Part shown: positions 1 to 10,949 of the stretch, one piece after another
How the letters are laid out: each line of letters opens with the position of its first letter
Numbering within the stretch: position 1 is the first letter of the stretch
NCBI GenBank assembly: GCA_035610835.1
Contig: CM069452.1
Span: 33,015,150-33,079,149 of the forward strand
Direction: 5' to 3'
Source of the DNA: Ophiura sarsii
Lineage: Eukaryota; Echinodermata; Ophiuroidea; Amphilepidida; Ophiuridae
Length of the DNA stretch: 64,000 nt
Notes under the pieces: model-generated
Database searches by the model: none
Told to the model about the DNA's origin: nothing
What the model saw: only the letters and a program-made list of their open reading frames with translations
Translations under genes and position numbers: made by a program

Positions 1-3000
1 AGTTATGATACCTATGGAATTAACACCAAGGAATAGCGCTGTAGAATAATATAAGCCACTTTCAAATCCTGTTATGTTAGTTGAAATTGTTTGATGAGTA
101 TACATAAGGCCGCTTATGTCATGAAAGGTTCCATTATTAACTTCTGATGTTAATGATACAGATAAAGATAAAGGCAGTCCGATACAAACATGCGAATTAT
201 CATAAAACCTAAAGTTTTTTCCCGCTAAAATGGATGGAACTACACCTAATGCTAGCGAACATATCCATATGATTAAAAGACATAAAACTAATGATTTTCT
301 TCCCATTTTATGAAAAGAATACGGAAACGTAAGATTAATACATCTATCTATACTGATTACGATCAGTATAAATACCGAGGCTTCACTGGATGTAATGGAC
401 AGCGCGCCAGCAATTCTACAGGTTATGCCAGATCGCCAGTTTTCTGATTGTAAAGGAAAGTATTCGCCAAAGTAGATATCAGCAGAGACCATCATTATCA
501 TGTACATTCCCATTAGTGAGTCAGACATGGCCAGATTACTAAGAAGTACATTTTGAACTACATTTGTTTGACGATATTTCTTTCTCCAAACTAAAACAAA
601 TGCATTACCTAACACGGCATTTATACCAATTAACCACGTCATACACATCAATACCTTGTTTGATAATAACCGATCACACGTCGAAAACGGTGATATCTCA
701 TTTGTTGCGTAACAATTTGCACCAACAGGCACGTAACAATCGCATATCTCGGGTTGAGTAACGAACAATCGAGAGTTATTTGCAAGTTCCGAGAGAGATT
801 TTTTGGTAATATGTATCAACGCATTTTGCGTCAAATCAAGAAAAATTAAAGAGGTAAGATGTTTTAGAATTGGTAAGGCTGTTAATTTATTTGCCTGGAG
901 AGATATAGTTTCAAGATTTACTGTTTCGATAAATAGTTTAGAATGCAGCTTTGACAACTCATTATGGTCCAAATAAACAACCCTCAGCTTGTTTAATCCT
1001 TTGAAAATATTTTCATTCAAATTCTCTAAGTAATTCCAATCAAGCATGAGAATTTCCAAATTGAATGCCCGTTTAAATAGGTTGTCAGACAATTTGACAA
1101 ATGTGTTTATTGGTAAATCCAAAATCTTTATATTAGTCAAAGCATGAAAAGTATCATAACTAAGTGTGGCTAATTGATTTGAACCCAAGTTCAAGTCAAT
1201 CAAGTTTTCCAGATCCCTAAATAGTCCGCGTGGCAAAATGATCAAATTACAAACACTAAGGTCAAGACACGTCAAGCTCCTCATCCCTTGAAACAAGTCG
1301 ACATGAAATGTGGTAAATGTATTGGATTGTAAAATAAGCCATTCTAAATGACCCGTTCCATTAAACAGATCAACTGGTAATGTGGTTAGTTTATTGGAGT
1401 CTAAATAAAGGTAAATCAAATGTCCCATTCCATTAAACAATACCTCTGGTAATGTGGTCAGTGTGTTTTTATTCAAGTATAGTTCATTCAGTTTTCCCTG
1501 ATCACAAAATAGTCTACTTGGCAACGTGGTCAAATTATTGCTATTCAGATGTAGGCAAGACAATGATGTTAGACCTTGAAATACATAATCTGAAAAGTTA
1601 CTCAGTTTATTGTGATTTAACCTAAGCGTGGTCAAAATATTCATGCGAAAAAATAGTCGATCTGGCAACATATCCAAAGAATTATCACTCAGGTTGAGAT
1701 TGACCAATATCACCAAATCCTCAAATATCCCATTTGACAATGTTTTCAGATTATTGCTATTCAATTTTAGTTCCTTCAAATTTCCAAGACCATCAAATAA
1801 TCGATCTGATAATGCTGTTAGTTTATTGTTATTCAGCTGCAAATGATATAATAGGCTCCGACCCAAAAATAGATCTTGTGGTAAGGTTGTGAAACTATTA
1901 TGGTCAAGGGTAAGGTATTGTAGAGAAAGTAATTCACTGAACAAACGAGAATCAATGGAGAGCAATTTGTTGTTACTGAGAAGCAGACCCGCCAATTTTT
2001 CAAGACATAAAAATGTATTTCCTCTGATTGAATTCAATTGATTTGCGTGCAGTTCCAATCCAAATAATTTCCCTATCCCCAAAAATGTATTCGCGGGTAA
2101 ATTGTTTATACGATTGTATCCGAGATATAAGGCAATCAGATTTTCCAACCCATAAAATGTTCCAGGCTCTATTGTGACCAATTTGTTTTGCCGTAGCCAT
2201 AGCCACGTTATACTTCTCAGTCCCCAAAAAGGCCCATGAAAATAATCTGATTGAAGTTGTGTTATACCGTTGTTAGAAAGGTTTACTTTGTGTATCTGAT
2301 TTTCGTAAATTATCATCGCTTTTTTAACTTCATTTGCCACTGTATCATTACATAGAAATACAACTTCTCTATAGCCAAGAATTGTATCACAACTGGTATT
2401 AAAATTGAATGCGCATACTCCTCCGTCCTGAAGATCACATGTGATTTGTTCATTATACCCTCGTACTCTATGACAAAACGGTAGCTGACTTTCATTTGTA
2501 TAGGGCAGTGTGTCACCCTCGGCAATATCACCATCATGAAGCTCAGGGCATACTGGCAGTGATTCTAATGCTCTTAACCCCTTGATTGTAATTATAAAAT
2601 CACCTTGTAGATAAATACGAATATTTTCATTTGAAAATGTAGAAATGCATGTTTCATTTTGTACATTAAATACTAGATATTTATATATACAATCTACCTT
2701 TCCCTCACGCTCAACATATAAGAAAACGGGTTCCTCTGAATCATTAAGTGTCCATGGGATTTCGATGTGGGTGTTATATCCCGGCTTCGCGGTGACCCGG
2801 AGATTGCAGGCGCGATGTGCACTTCCTGCGAATAAAAATGTTCCTTGACTGTCATTTTGAGCTTCAACGATACATTCATGGGCGTCATTGCCGTCTGCGT
2901 TCCACAGAGGTTCCACCACCAATATCTGCGCCGCAGATGTTGATTCGCCATGACTAATGTTCCTGTTGAAAATGGACGTTGATAAAATGATAGACAGCCG

Positions 3001-3036
3001 AAAGATCAAACTAACCACCTTCTTAATAGCTGACAT
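1..3036 (-). CDS. LRR-containing GPCR, LGR/relaxin-receptor/GRL101-like, 3' part outside window
   Basis: One uninterrupted reading frame runs from the ATG at 3036 to the window edge (1012 codons, no stop, no intron). Residues 1-31 or so look like a signal peptide. Residues about 32-240 are a Cys-containing ectodomain I cannot assign with confidence (CUB-like at best). About 21 leucine-rich repeats of 24 residues follow (residues ~245-758; pattern LxxLxLxxNxLxxLPxxLF). Next is a Cys hinge (ICDCYVP...STCDRLLS), then 7TM helices: TM1 ~795-817, TM2 with LSNLAMSDSLMG, TM3 ending in DRC at 897-899 (the DRY position), TM4 ~913-933 and the start of TM5 at the edge. Family knowledge: type C LGRs (relaxin receptors, snail GRL101) are plasma-membrane receptors for peptide hormones; the ligand here is unknown. 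The start is supported by the signal peptide and a TATA-like box upstream. No LDL-receptor A module is visible N-terminally, unlike RXFP1/2. Confidence 0.9.
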   Translation of the reverse strand, partial: MSAIKKVVSLIFRLSIILSTSIFNRNISHGESTSAAQILVVEPLWNADGNDAHECIVEAQNDSQGTFLFAGSAHRACNLRVTAKPGYNTHIEIPWTLNDSEEPVFLYVEREGKVDCIYKYLVFNVQNETCISTFSNENIRIYLQGDFIITIKGLRALESLPVCPELHDGDIAEGDTLPYTNESQLPFCHRVRGYNEQITCDLQDGGVCAFNFNTSCDTILGYREVVFLCNDTVANEVKKAMIIYENQIHKVNLSNNGITQLQSDYFHGPFWGLRSITWLWLRQNKLVTIEPGTFYGLENLIALYLGYNRINNLPANTFLGIGKLFGLELHANQLNSIRGNTFLCLEKLAGLLLSNNKLLSIDSRLFSELLSLQYLTLDHNSFTTLPQDLFLGRSLLYHLQLNNNKLTALSDRLFDGLGNLKELKLNSNNLKTLSNGIFEDLVILVNLNLSDNSLDMLPDRLFFRMNILTTLRLNHNKLSNFSDYVFQGLTSLSCLHLNSNNLTTLPSRLFCDQGKLNELYLNKNTLTTLPEVLFNGMGHLIYLYLDSNKLTTLPVDLFNGTGHLEWLILQSNTFTTFHVDLFQGMRSLTCLDLSVCNLIILPRGLFRDLENLIDLNLGSNQLATLSYDTFHALTNIKILDLPINTFVKLSDNLFKRAFNLEILMLDWNYLENLNENIFKGLNKLRVVYLDHNELSKLHSKLFIETVNLETISLQANKLTALPILKHLTSLIFLDLTQNALIHITKKSLSELANNSRLFVTQPEICDCYVPVGANCYATNEISPFSTCDRLLSNKVLMCMTWLIGINAVLGNAFVLVWRKKYRQTNVVQNVLLSNLAMSDSLMGMYMIMMVSADIYFGEYFPLQSENWRSGITCRIAGALSITSSEASVFILIVISIDRCINLTFPYSFHKMGRKSLVLCLLIIWICSLALGVVPSILAGKNFRFYDNSHVCIGLPLSLSVSLTSEVNNGTFHDISGLMYTHQTISTNITGFESGLYYSTALFLGVNSIGIIT

Positions 3037-3100
3037 ATTCAAAGTTATTATATCATAAGTAATGAAATTGACATTCTTCTAATTGGCTTGCTATACTATT

Positions 3101-3110
3101 GTTTATATAT
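3101..3110 (-). promoter_or_regulatory. candidate TATA box of the LGR gene
   Basis: Reading the minus strand, TATATAAAC lies about 65-74 bases before the LGR start codon. This fits a short 5' UTR for an intronless gene. It is not preserved in the truncated copy at 12.05-12.69 kb. The core promoter assignment is inference from position and sequence only. Confidence 0.35.
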
Positions 3111-3181
3111 CAGCAAGACTCATTGGCGGGTGGTGATGTAAGCCCGCATCGCTCTAACCGATCAAACAGCCAACAACCGTG

Positions 3182-3225
3182 GTCGTCAATTGCCTTGTAT
3201 GAACAATAAAACACTGCGGAAAAAG
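3182..3225 (-). promoter_or_regulatory. 5' flank block conserved between LGR gene and its pseudocopy
   Basis: About 40 bases upstream of the LGR gene (minus strand, core GTTTTATTGTTCATACAAGG) recur almost unchanged at 12083-12124 on the plus strand. A second short shared block, TTGATCGGTTAGAGCG, follows, while sequence between and after them has diverged. Conservation above the local background suggests a regulatory element but could be chance. Confidence 0.35.
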
Positions 3226-4430
3226 TCAATATTTACTGTTGGTTGTAACCACGACAAAAGCTGAGGCAGATATGGTGAGTGAACAGTTCGACGATTAAAC
3301 GATGTCAAAAGAAGTTTAGGGACATCCTAAAAGTTCTACCATATTATCTACTTGAAATCCTGAGCGACCACGCATTGAAAAAGTCCAGACTTAATCAATG
3401 AATCGCTTATAGGGAGTATATCATAACTATGCTCAGCGAATAGAAGTAAGGTTTTGTTTGTTAAGGATATTAAAACCATGATCATAATGTCTCTGATTTT
3501 GACAATTACGAGAAGAAGTTATTGATTTTCTGCCGCTGGTACAGATATTCATTTTATGATATTCATTAGTTTCCTTCTACCAGCATTTTTGCCGAGGTGA
3601 CATCTTAATTGCAAGAATATGCGTATGGTTCGTGGCATTAAAAGATTGGGAAATCGAATAAGGAATTGTACTTATAGTTTTGATTAAGCTTAACTTAAAG
3701 TTCTGTTATCGTTGGTGTGTTTAACATTTAACATAATCGTTTCTGCCATTGTTGTTTCTGACAATGTTGACGCTTTCTCGGTCGACTTTCAGATTTTGAA
3801 CAGTTTGGCCGTCTATACTTGTCACGTTAGTCACGGTAACATTTCAAAAACAAAACGTAAATAGATGCGATGGTAAAAAGTAAAAACCGAACCGAGGTTG
3901 GTACAGAAGACTCGAGGCAAATCGACGGGAAAATTGACGCCTCTGATGTGAAGTGATACGTTATAACATTGACAGTTTTCTTTGTTTTGCTTTAACCGAT
4001 GTCTCCGCTGCTACGAAATAACAAAGATACCCATAAATAAATATAGATAGATAATAAATTTTGAACCCCTATTGGTTTTCAAAGTCAACTGACTTTTGAT
4101 CATATTATTCCAAAAGATATTGACATGTTAGAACTAATTTATTTAATCTTAAAACCATTGGAGTTGGACAAATTAAATCCGGTGGAAGTATTCATTTTTG
4201 AATATTATTCGTCAGTAACAATTTGTCATATTCGAGGGGTGGGGGGGGGGGGGTAAAGTAACCTTGGATGCATATTTGAACCTTGCATATTGAATGAACG
4301 AGATTATGTCCGTCATCATCTGATCATGTCTGACTGCCTTTAAGTTTCATTCGACACTTTTTCATTGGCATGTTTCTTTAAACGGTTTCATCAAACCTTA
4401 CTCCCTCGGTATTTAAGGTAGGTACTGTCC
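3226..4430. other. intergenic, no gene recognised
   Basis: AT-rich sequence upstream of the LGR gene with no convincing reading frame or splice-flanked domain. It holds a poly-G run at about 4237-4253 (interrupted by one T). Confidence 0.5.
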
Positions 4431-4899
4431 CCGTGCCGAGGAGCTGAAAATTACCTTTTGCCAGCACCCCTGGGTGTTGGATTTTCCCCAAATGGGTATT
4501 CTTTTCCCATTTGGGTGTTCCTTACCTACTCTACTCTTATTTCACCTTTCACTCTTTCTACCACTTTCTCTAACTAATGTATTTCCTTTCGCAACCCAGT
4601 TGGCTAGGATAGGTGAGCCTATTTAACTGGCTGATAGTTTTGCACTTTCTGGTTTGTCTAGGATAGAGGTTTTTTTCCTTTGTGTAGGGTATAGGCGCCT
4701 AATCTCTGAAAAGATCGAGACTTAACTTATATTTTTCTGAGGTACAGGATACAGATCCTCAGTTTGATGGTGACGGCGCAACACCACACAGTATTAGTGT
4801 GGGTGCCAACTCTTTACTTTTTCTTCTCCCAATCATATGATCTTATAAATCCAAGGGCGAAAGAGCTACAAAGCCACCGGCCATCTAGCATCAGTTCTT

Positions 4900-5575
4900 C
4901 AGTACTTGACAGTGCCATTGCAACTTAACCTGGAGGACATCCATACACAAATAACATCAGTTGTGTAGAACCCACAGGTAGCCCAGTTAGCGGGTCAGCA
5001 CTGAAACAGAAGTTAACGGGAACCCACTGTCTCAAACTCTTTCCCGAGAATGCCAATAGAAGTCGCAGATCAGAAAGAATACGTGAGCAGATGGGTGCTG
5101 GGCCCCTTAGGGTACCCATCCGAGATGTTACTAGGAAGAGGATGCAGAGTCTGTGAAGTGTGTCATTGATGACGGCGGTACCCGAAACTCGGGATTACAC
5201 GCAGAGGAGGGGGTACAGCTTGATGGCAGCACTACTGAACAGTCTCATGTCAACCTGATGAGTAAGAAGAAGAGATGTTTCCATGGTATCGGAACGTGGA
5301 ATGTAAGGACTATGAACAATGAGGGAAAACTAAAAGAGGCACACCGCCAACATCTAGATGTCCTTGGTCTCTGTGAAACAAGATGGAGAGGTGAATGATC
5401 TTTCCAACCAGACAAGTACACCACAATTCTGCACCCCGGGAAAACCTAACGAAGAAGAGAGAGTGGGGTAGCTGTTTTCTTAAAAGGGATAGCACGTAAG
5501 GCACTAGCTACAACCCCATCTCCGACCGGATCCTTGCTGTAAGACTTCGTGTTAAACCTAAACCAATCACTACTT
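4900..5575 (+). pseudogene. non-LTR retrotransposon fragment: start of AP-endonuclease domain
   Basis: The frame at 5153-5398 contains GTWNVRTMNNEGKL and LDVLGLCETRWRGE, the opening motifs of the apurinic-type endonuclease of LINE elements (GTWNVRT...LGLCETRW). A stop follows, but the reading continues in another frame (GVAVFLKGIARKAL) to about 5520, typical of the next part of the domain. The fragment is therefore frameshifted and dead. It ends at the AGG repeat; no reverse transcriptase follows. Sequence at about 4430-4900 may be the element's 5' UTR, but I cannot show that. Confidence 0.75.
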
Positions 5576-5585
5576 GAACCCAAAA

Positions 5586-7300
5586 GAAGGATGAGGCTGA
5601 GGATGAGGATGAGGATGAGGCTGAGGATGAGGAGGAGGAGGAGGAGGAGGCTGAGGATGAGGATGAGGAGGAGGAGGAGGAGGAGGAGGAGGAGGAGGAG
5701 GAGGAGGAGGAGGAGGAGGAGGAGGAGGAGGAGGAGGAGGAGGAGGAGGAGGAGGAGGAGGAGGAGGAGGAGGAGGAGGAGGAGGAGGAGGAGGAGGAGG
5801 AGGAGGAGGAGGAGGAGGAGGAGGAGGAGGAGGAGGAGGAGGAGGAGGAGGAGGAGGAGGAGGAGGAGGAGGAGGAGGAGGAGGAGGAGGAGGAGGAGGA
5901 GGAGGAGGAGGAGGAGGAGGAGGAGGAGGAGGAGGAGGAGGAGGAGGAGGAGGAGGAGGAGGAGGAGGAGGAGGAGGAGGAGGAGGAGGAGGAGGAGGAG
6001 GAGGAGGAGGAGGAGGAGGAGGAGGAGGAGGAGGAGGAGGAGGAGGAGGAGGAGGAGGAGGAGGAGGAGGAGGAGGAGGAGGAGGAGGAGGAGGAGGAGG
6101 AGGAGGAGGAGGAGGAGGAGGAGGAGGAGGAGGAGGAGGAGGAGGAGGAGGAGGAGGAGGAGGAGGAGGAGGAGGAGGAGGAGGAGGAGGAGGAGGAGGA
6201 GGAGGAGGAGGAGGAGGAGGAGGAGGAGGAGGAGGAGGAGGAGGAGGAGGAGGAGGAGGAGGAGGAGGAGGAGGAGGAGGAGGAGGAGGAGGAGGAGGAG
6301 GAGGAGGAGGAGGAGGAGGAGGAGGAGGAGGAGGAGGAGGAGGAGGAGGAGGAGGAGGAGGAGGAGGAGGAGGAGGAGGAGGAGGAGGAGGAGGAGGAGG
6401 AGGAGGAGGAGGAGGAGGAGGAGGAGGAGGAGGAGGAGGAGGAGGAGGAGGAGGAGGAGGAGGAGGAGGAGGAGGAGGAGGAGGAGGAGGAGGAGGAGGA
6501 GGAGGAGGAGGAGGAGGAGGAGGAGGAGGAGGAGGAGGAGGAGGAGGAGGAGGAGGAGGAGGAGGAGGAGGAGGAGGAGGAGGAGGAGGAGGAGGAGGAG
6601 GAGGAGGAGGAGGAGGAGGAGGAGGAGGAGGAGGAGGAGGAGGAGGAGGAGGAGGAGGAGGAGGAGGAGGAGGAGGAGGAGGAGGAGGAGGAGGAGGAGG
6701 AGGAGGAGGAGGAGGAGGAGGAGGAGGAGGAGGAGGAGGAGGAGGAGGAGGAGGAGGAGGAGGAGGAGGAGGAGGAGGAGGAGGAGGAGGAGGAGGAGGA
6801 GGAGGAGGAGGAGGAGGAGGAGGAGGAGGAGGAGGAGGAGGAGGAGGAGGAGGAGGAGGAGGAGGAGGAGGAGGAGGAGGAGGAGGAGGAGGAGGAGGAG
6901 GAGGAGGAGGAGGAGGAGGAGGAGGAGGAGGAGGAGGAGGAGGAGGAGGAGGAGGAGGAGGAGGAGGAGGAGGAGGAGGAGGAGGAGGAGGAGGAGGAGG
7001 AGGAGGAGGAGGAGGAGGAGGAGGAGGAGGAGGAGGAGGAGGAGGAGGAGGAGGAGGAGGAGGAGGAGGAGGAGGAGGAGGAGGAGGAGGAGGAGGAGGA
7101 GGAGGAGGAGGAGGAGGAGGAGGAGGAGGAGGAGGAGGAGGAGGAGGAGGAGGAGGAGGAGGAGGAGGAGGAGGAGGAGGAGGAGGAGGAGGAGGAGGAG
7201 GAGGAGGAGGAGGAGGAGGAGGAGGAGGAGGAGGAGGAGGAGGAGGAGGAGGAGGAGGAGGAGGAGGAGGAGGAGGAGGAGGAGGAGGAGGAGGAGGAGG
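5586..7300. repeat. giant AGG/CCT trinucleotide microsatellite
   Basis: From about 5664 to 7300 the plus strand is an unbroken GAG/GGA/AGG repeat (~1.64 kb, ~545 units). Its left edge (5586-5663) is degenerate, with GAT and GCT triplets mixed in. It is homopurine on the plus strand. The apparent 650-residue arginine-rich reading frame is a product of the repeat, not a gene. Repeats of this length are hard to assemble, so the exact size may be artificial. Confidence 0.95.
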
Positions 7301-7761
7301 ACTATTTCATTAAAATTACCTCCAAATCGTCAAAACAATCATCATAGGTGGCCACTAATTGATCTGAATACGGCCAAATGGAAAAAGGCGTCTATACCAT
7401 TAAACAATACCTTGTCACGTACAAATAAATTTACTGGGTGGATTAAAAGCTATAGATATAATAATTTTGTCAAATCTATTGTTACACTAACAATAATCTA
7501 AAACTGCTTTCGGTTATTTTAACTTTTTGCAGCCATCTTGGATATCTTAAAACACTCAAACAAGATCTACAGCCCCTAGGCTTTATCATAGAAATATAGT
7601 TAATGCGGTCCGTTATATTTGGGGTATAGGTAATACATAGTATGGTCATTTACAAAACAAAACAACTCTTTTAGGTCATTTCACATCAAATTAACCATTC
7701 TGGCAGCCATTTTGGAAAGTGATATAGAATCAAAATTGTGACAGAGCTAGGTAATAGCTTA

Positions 7762-7911
7762 GGGAGCACATCAAAACTCGACCGCGCGGCAACCGCCGGT
7801 TCCACCCGGTTGGACCGCATATCATTGTTTAGAACAATAGAAACCGGCTGCAACCGCACGGAACCCCACGGAACCGGCGGTTGCCGGGCGGTCGAGTTTT
7901 GATGTGCTCCC
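7762..7911. mobile_element. 150-bp palindromic MITE, TTA target duplication
   Basis: The ends are GGGAGCACATCAAAACTCG and its reverse complement, flanked by TTA on both sides (7759-7761 and 7912-7914). The uninterrupted target AGCTTAGCAG survives in the related sequence at about 38150-38165 (reverse strand). A 3-bp TTA duplication is typical of PIF/Harbinger non-autonomous elements. The interior is GC-rich and almost wholly self-complementary. Confidence 0.8.
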
Positions 7912-8525
7912 TTAGCAGTTTAGAACCTACTATTTGGTGAACGTGATGCAATAATTATACACTCTTACAATGTCTATTTTGGATTATTATACACCATCAT
8001 GTAGACTATTTTTACATTCACAACGGCTATTTTGCAGGCCATCTTGAATGTTATTACAATGCACAAAAACTGGATACGAGCTACTAGTGGTCTAATACAA
8101 AAAAACTATACTTTTATCATACATTTTGGTTGATATTATCGCATTTATGGAATTTGACAATTTTGGGAGCCATTTTGGGAGCATTTTGGTAGCCATTTTG
8201 GATTTTAAAGTATGTTAACGAAACAAAAATACTGGATATGAGCTATTCGTGGTCTTACACATACATTCCATCGTTAAAGTTATATTTCCATCATACGTTT
8301 TGGTTGATATTATGCCATTTCATGGAATTGTGACCAATTTTGGCCATTATTTTGGCGGCCATTTTGGTTTAAAAGTATGTTAACAAAGCGAAAATACTAG
8401 ATATGAGTTTATAGTGGTCTGACACATATGTCCCATTGTTAAAACTATACTCCGATCATACATGTTGGTTCATATATCATTTTTTGCGGCAATTTTCCCG
8501 GCCATCTTGGATTTAGGTATGTTAA

Positions 8526-9162
8526 GGGGGGTGTGGACTCTCAGGTACGGCCTCCGTCAAACTGCCGTAACTTCTTCAATATTCATTTAATCTTTATAAA
8601 CGTATACAGTTTTTTGCAGACCAGGGTTCAATGAATCCAACCATGATAATGAAATTGACCATTTTGGAAAAAATTATAAAAAATACATTTTTTGACCTAT
8701 TTTAGGTTCTGCAAAGATAAACTCAAAATATATTTTGTCAAATTTTGTCATACTAGTTTTATGATAATCCTGATACATTCCCAATGGTGTTTTTTTGCAA
8801 AAATGTGATTTTCATGATTTTGGAGGTAATAAAATCACATTTGTTTGCACTTTTTGGTCTATAGCTCAAAAAATAAGAAAGATTTTCAAACAAACAAAAA
8901 ATCACCCTGGGGAATCTTATCAGGATTATCATAAAACTAGTATGACAAAATTTGACAATTTTTTGAGTTATCTTTGCAGAAACTAAAATGGGTCAAAAAA
9001 CGTGTTTTTTATAATTTTTCCCAAAATGGTCAATTTCATTATCATGGTTGGATTCATTGAACCCTTTTATACAAAAAACTGTATACGTTTATAAAGGTTA
9101 AATGAATATTGAAGACGTTACGGCAGTTTGACGGAGGCTGTACCTGAGAGTCCACACCCCCC
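8526..9162. mobile_element. 637-bp fold-back MITE, TTAA target duplication
   Basis: The ends GGGGGGTGTGGACTCTCAGG and the inverse open two arms of about 300 bp that pair across the centre. TTAA flanks both ends (8522-8525, 9163-9166), the signature of piggyBac-type insertion. A 63-codon frame inside is a by-product. A half copy lies at 43578-43935. Confidence 0.8.
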
Positions 9163-9226
9163 TTAACAAAGCAAAAGTACTGGATATGAGTACCCAGTGG
9201 TTTAATACATACATCCACTATTCACA

Positions 9227-9544
9227 TTATATTTTCACCATATTCATTTTAATTGATATAAAATTATGTCATTTTATGATATTTGATCAGTTTTGGAGGT
9301 CATTTTAGACGCCATATTGAATAACCCCAAAATTATATTTTCACCATATTCATTTTAATTGATATAAAATTATGTCATTTTATGATATTTGATCAGTTTT
9401 GGAGGTCATTTTAGACGCCATATTGAATAACCCCAAAATTATATTTTCACCATATTCATTTTAATTGATATAAAATTATGTCATTTTATGATATTTGACC
9501 AGTTTTGGAGGTCATTTTAGACGCCATATTGAATAACCCCAAAA
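9227..9544. repeat. three tandem copies of a 106-bp unit
   Basis: The unit starts at 9227, 9333 and 9439 with near-perfect identity (TTATATTTTCACCATATTC ... GACGCCATATTGAATAACCCC). It is a recent local expansion inside the 7303-9655 element. Confidence 0.9.
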
Positions 9545-9655
9545 TTATTTATGGTAACATCCCAAGTATGTTTTAGTACCATGAAATGAAGTCACACAAG
9601 TTGGTTTGGGGTGGTGTCCTGGATGGTGCACGGTAAATCCACGATACCCGACTAA

Positions 9656-10949
9656 TTATAACAATTCTCTTCCGCGTAACATTCTGTACTGGAGGGTTTT
9701 GAATAATATTTCGTACATGTATATCCATTTTAGTAAATAATAAAAGAATAGAAAGGACAAGGGAAGACTAATGACAAATAGCTCTTTTGCCCCTTTTCAT
9801 CTTAAAATAGCTATTCCTGTTCCATGCATAGTTTGTGTCTATAAATCATAGCCTTAATTTGTTGTTAAAATGTCATATGCTTCAAATTAAATCAATAAGT
9901 TAAACTTTATTTTACTATTTTGCTAGCCTTCATCGTGCAATACAGGAAAAAGTAGTAGTTAAACCGTTGCCATGACCACCGATTTCAGTAAGAGATGGGT
10001 GGTTAAGCTTTTGCCGTAACAACGTGTCTGTCGAGGCAAAAAATAAAGAAAGTACAAAAATAAGGAAAGTACAAAGTCATTATTTCTGGTTGTCTATCAG
10101 AGACGCCGAGTAGGAATGGTTTTGGTTCGGCAATAGCGTTAATCCAAAACGTTCCACACTTTTTTAATGTCATATATTCAAAATATCTCGCTCATATAAC
10201 AGATTTCGCACGTGTAAATTTAGCGGGTAAATTTATTCTTCACAATTTTCACCTCAATCATAAACATTGAGTTGATACTTTTAATTGTTTCGAAAACACA
10301 AAAACTAACAAAAACATAAACAGACTAAAGTATGCTTACGGAAATACGGGTTTTCAAATCATTATTTGAGCCTTATTTTCTGGGTTGAATTTAATTGAGT
10401 TCGGTGTTATATTCTTATTAATACTGGCATAGCTTAGTGGGAATTGTCAGTTTTCGGATTCTCGACTACCGTATGTCACAAGCTTTATTTCGATATTTTT
10501 CTATTTATTGATAGCATGATTTATATAGTAATTGCTGTGTATGGTACTTGACACAATTAGTACTTGGATGAATTCTGAAAATCTCCTAGTTTTCTTTGTA
10601 AAATTCGTACCTTACGACGAAATACTCCTAGATTTCCAACTAAACACAATCTGTTGACACCGCATAATTGTTCAGTTTCTTTTTTCATGTCATGGCGCGC
10701 ACCTACCATATACTAATACAGTGTGCTTACAGTGACATACGGTATTTCATCGCAACTTTGCTTCATTATTGCTGAATAAAAATCTGATGTATCTAATTAT
10801 GAAACGTACGTCACTTGTAATAAATGCAATCAATATAAAAAGGTATTTCTGGTATGTATCATGGAATACCAAAACCCCCACAGATATGTAAAGTGGTTTT
10901 CTAGACACAATTTTAAAATACGTTTCAAAACCGGCCTAATCAGAAGTAG
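9656..10949. other. intergenic, nothing recognised
   Basis: AT-rich sequence without a supported exon, RNA gene or clear repeat boundary. Confidence 0.5.

Larger units (their letters stand above)
7303..9655. mobile_element. copy of the fold-back family (one arm), diverged
   Basis: This stretch aligns with 39.23-40.13 kb in the same orientation and 37.44-38.43 kb inverted. Shared phrases include the repeated GGCGGCCATTTTGG-like module and the closing CCTGG.TGGTGCACGGT...CCCGACTAAT. It consists of diverged ~170-bp modules ending in three 106-bp tandem copies, and it carries two younger MITEs (7762-7911 and 8526-9162). No coding capacity is seen. Confidence 0.6.

Noticed and set aside
5549..7501. 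650-codon, almost pure arginine reading frame
   Set aside because: It is the AGG microsatellite read in one frame; start and end lie in unrelated repeat debris.
8795..8986. 63-codon frame
   Set aside because: It lies wholly within the palindromic 8526-9162 MITE and is not kept in the half copy at 43.6 kb.
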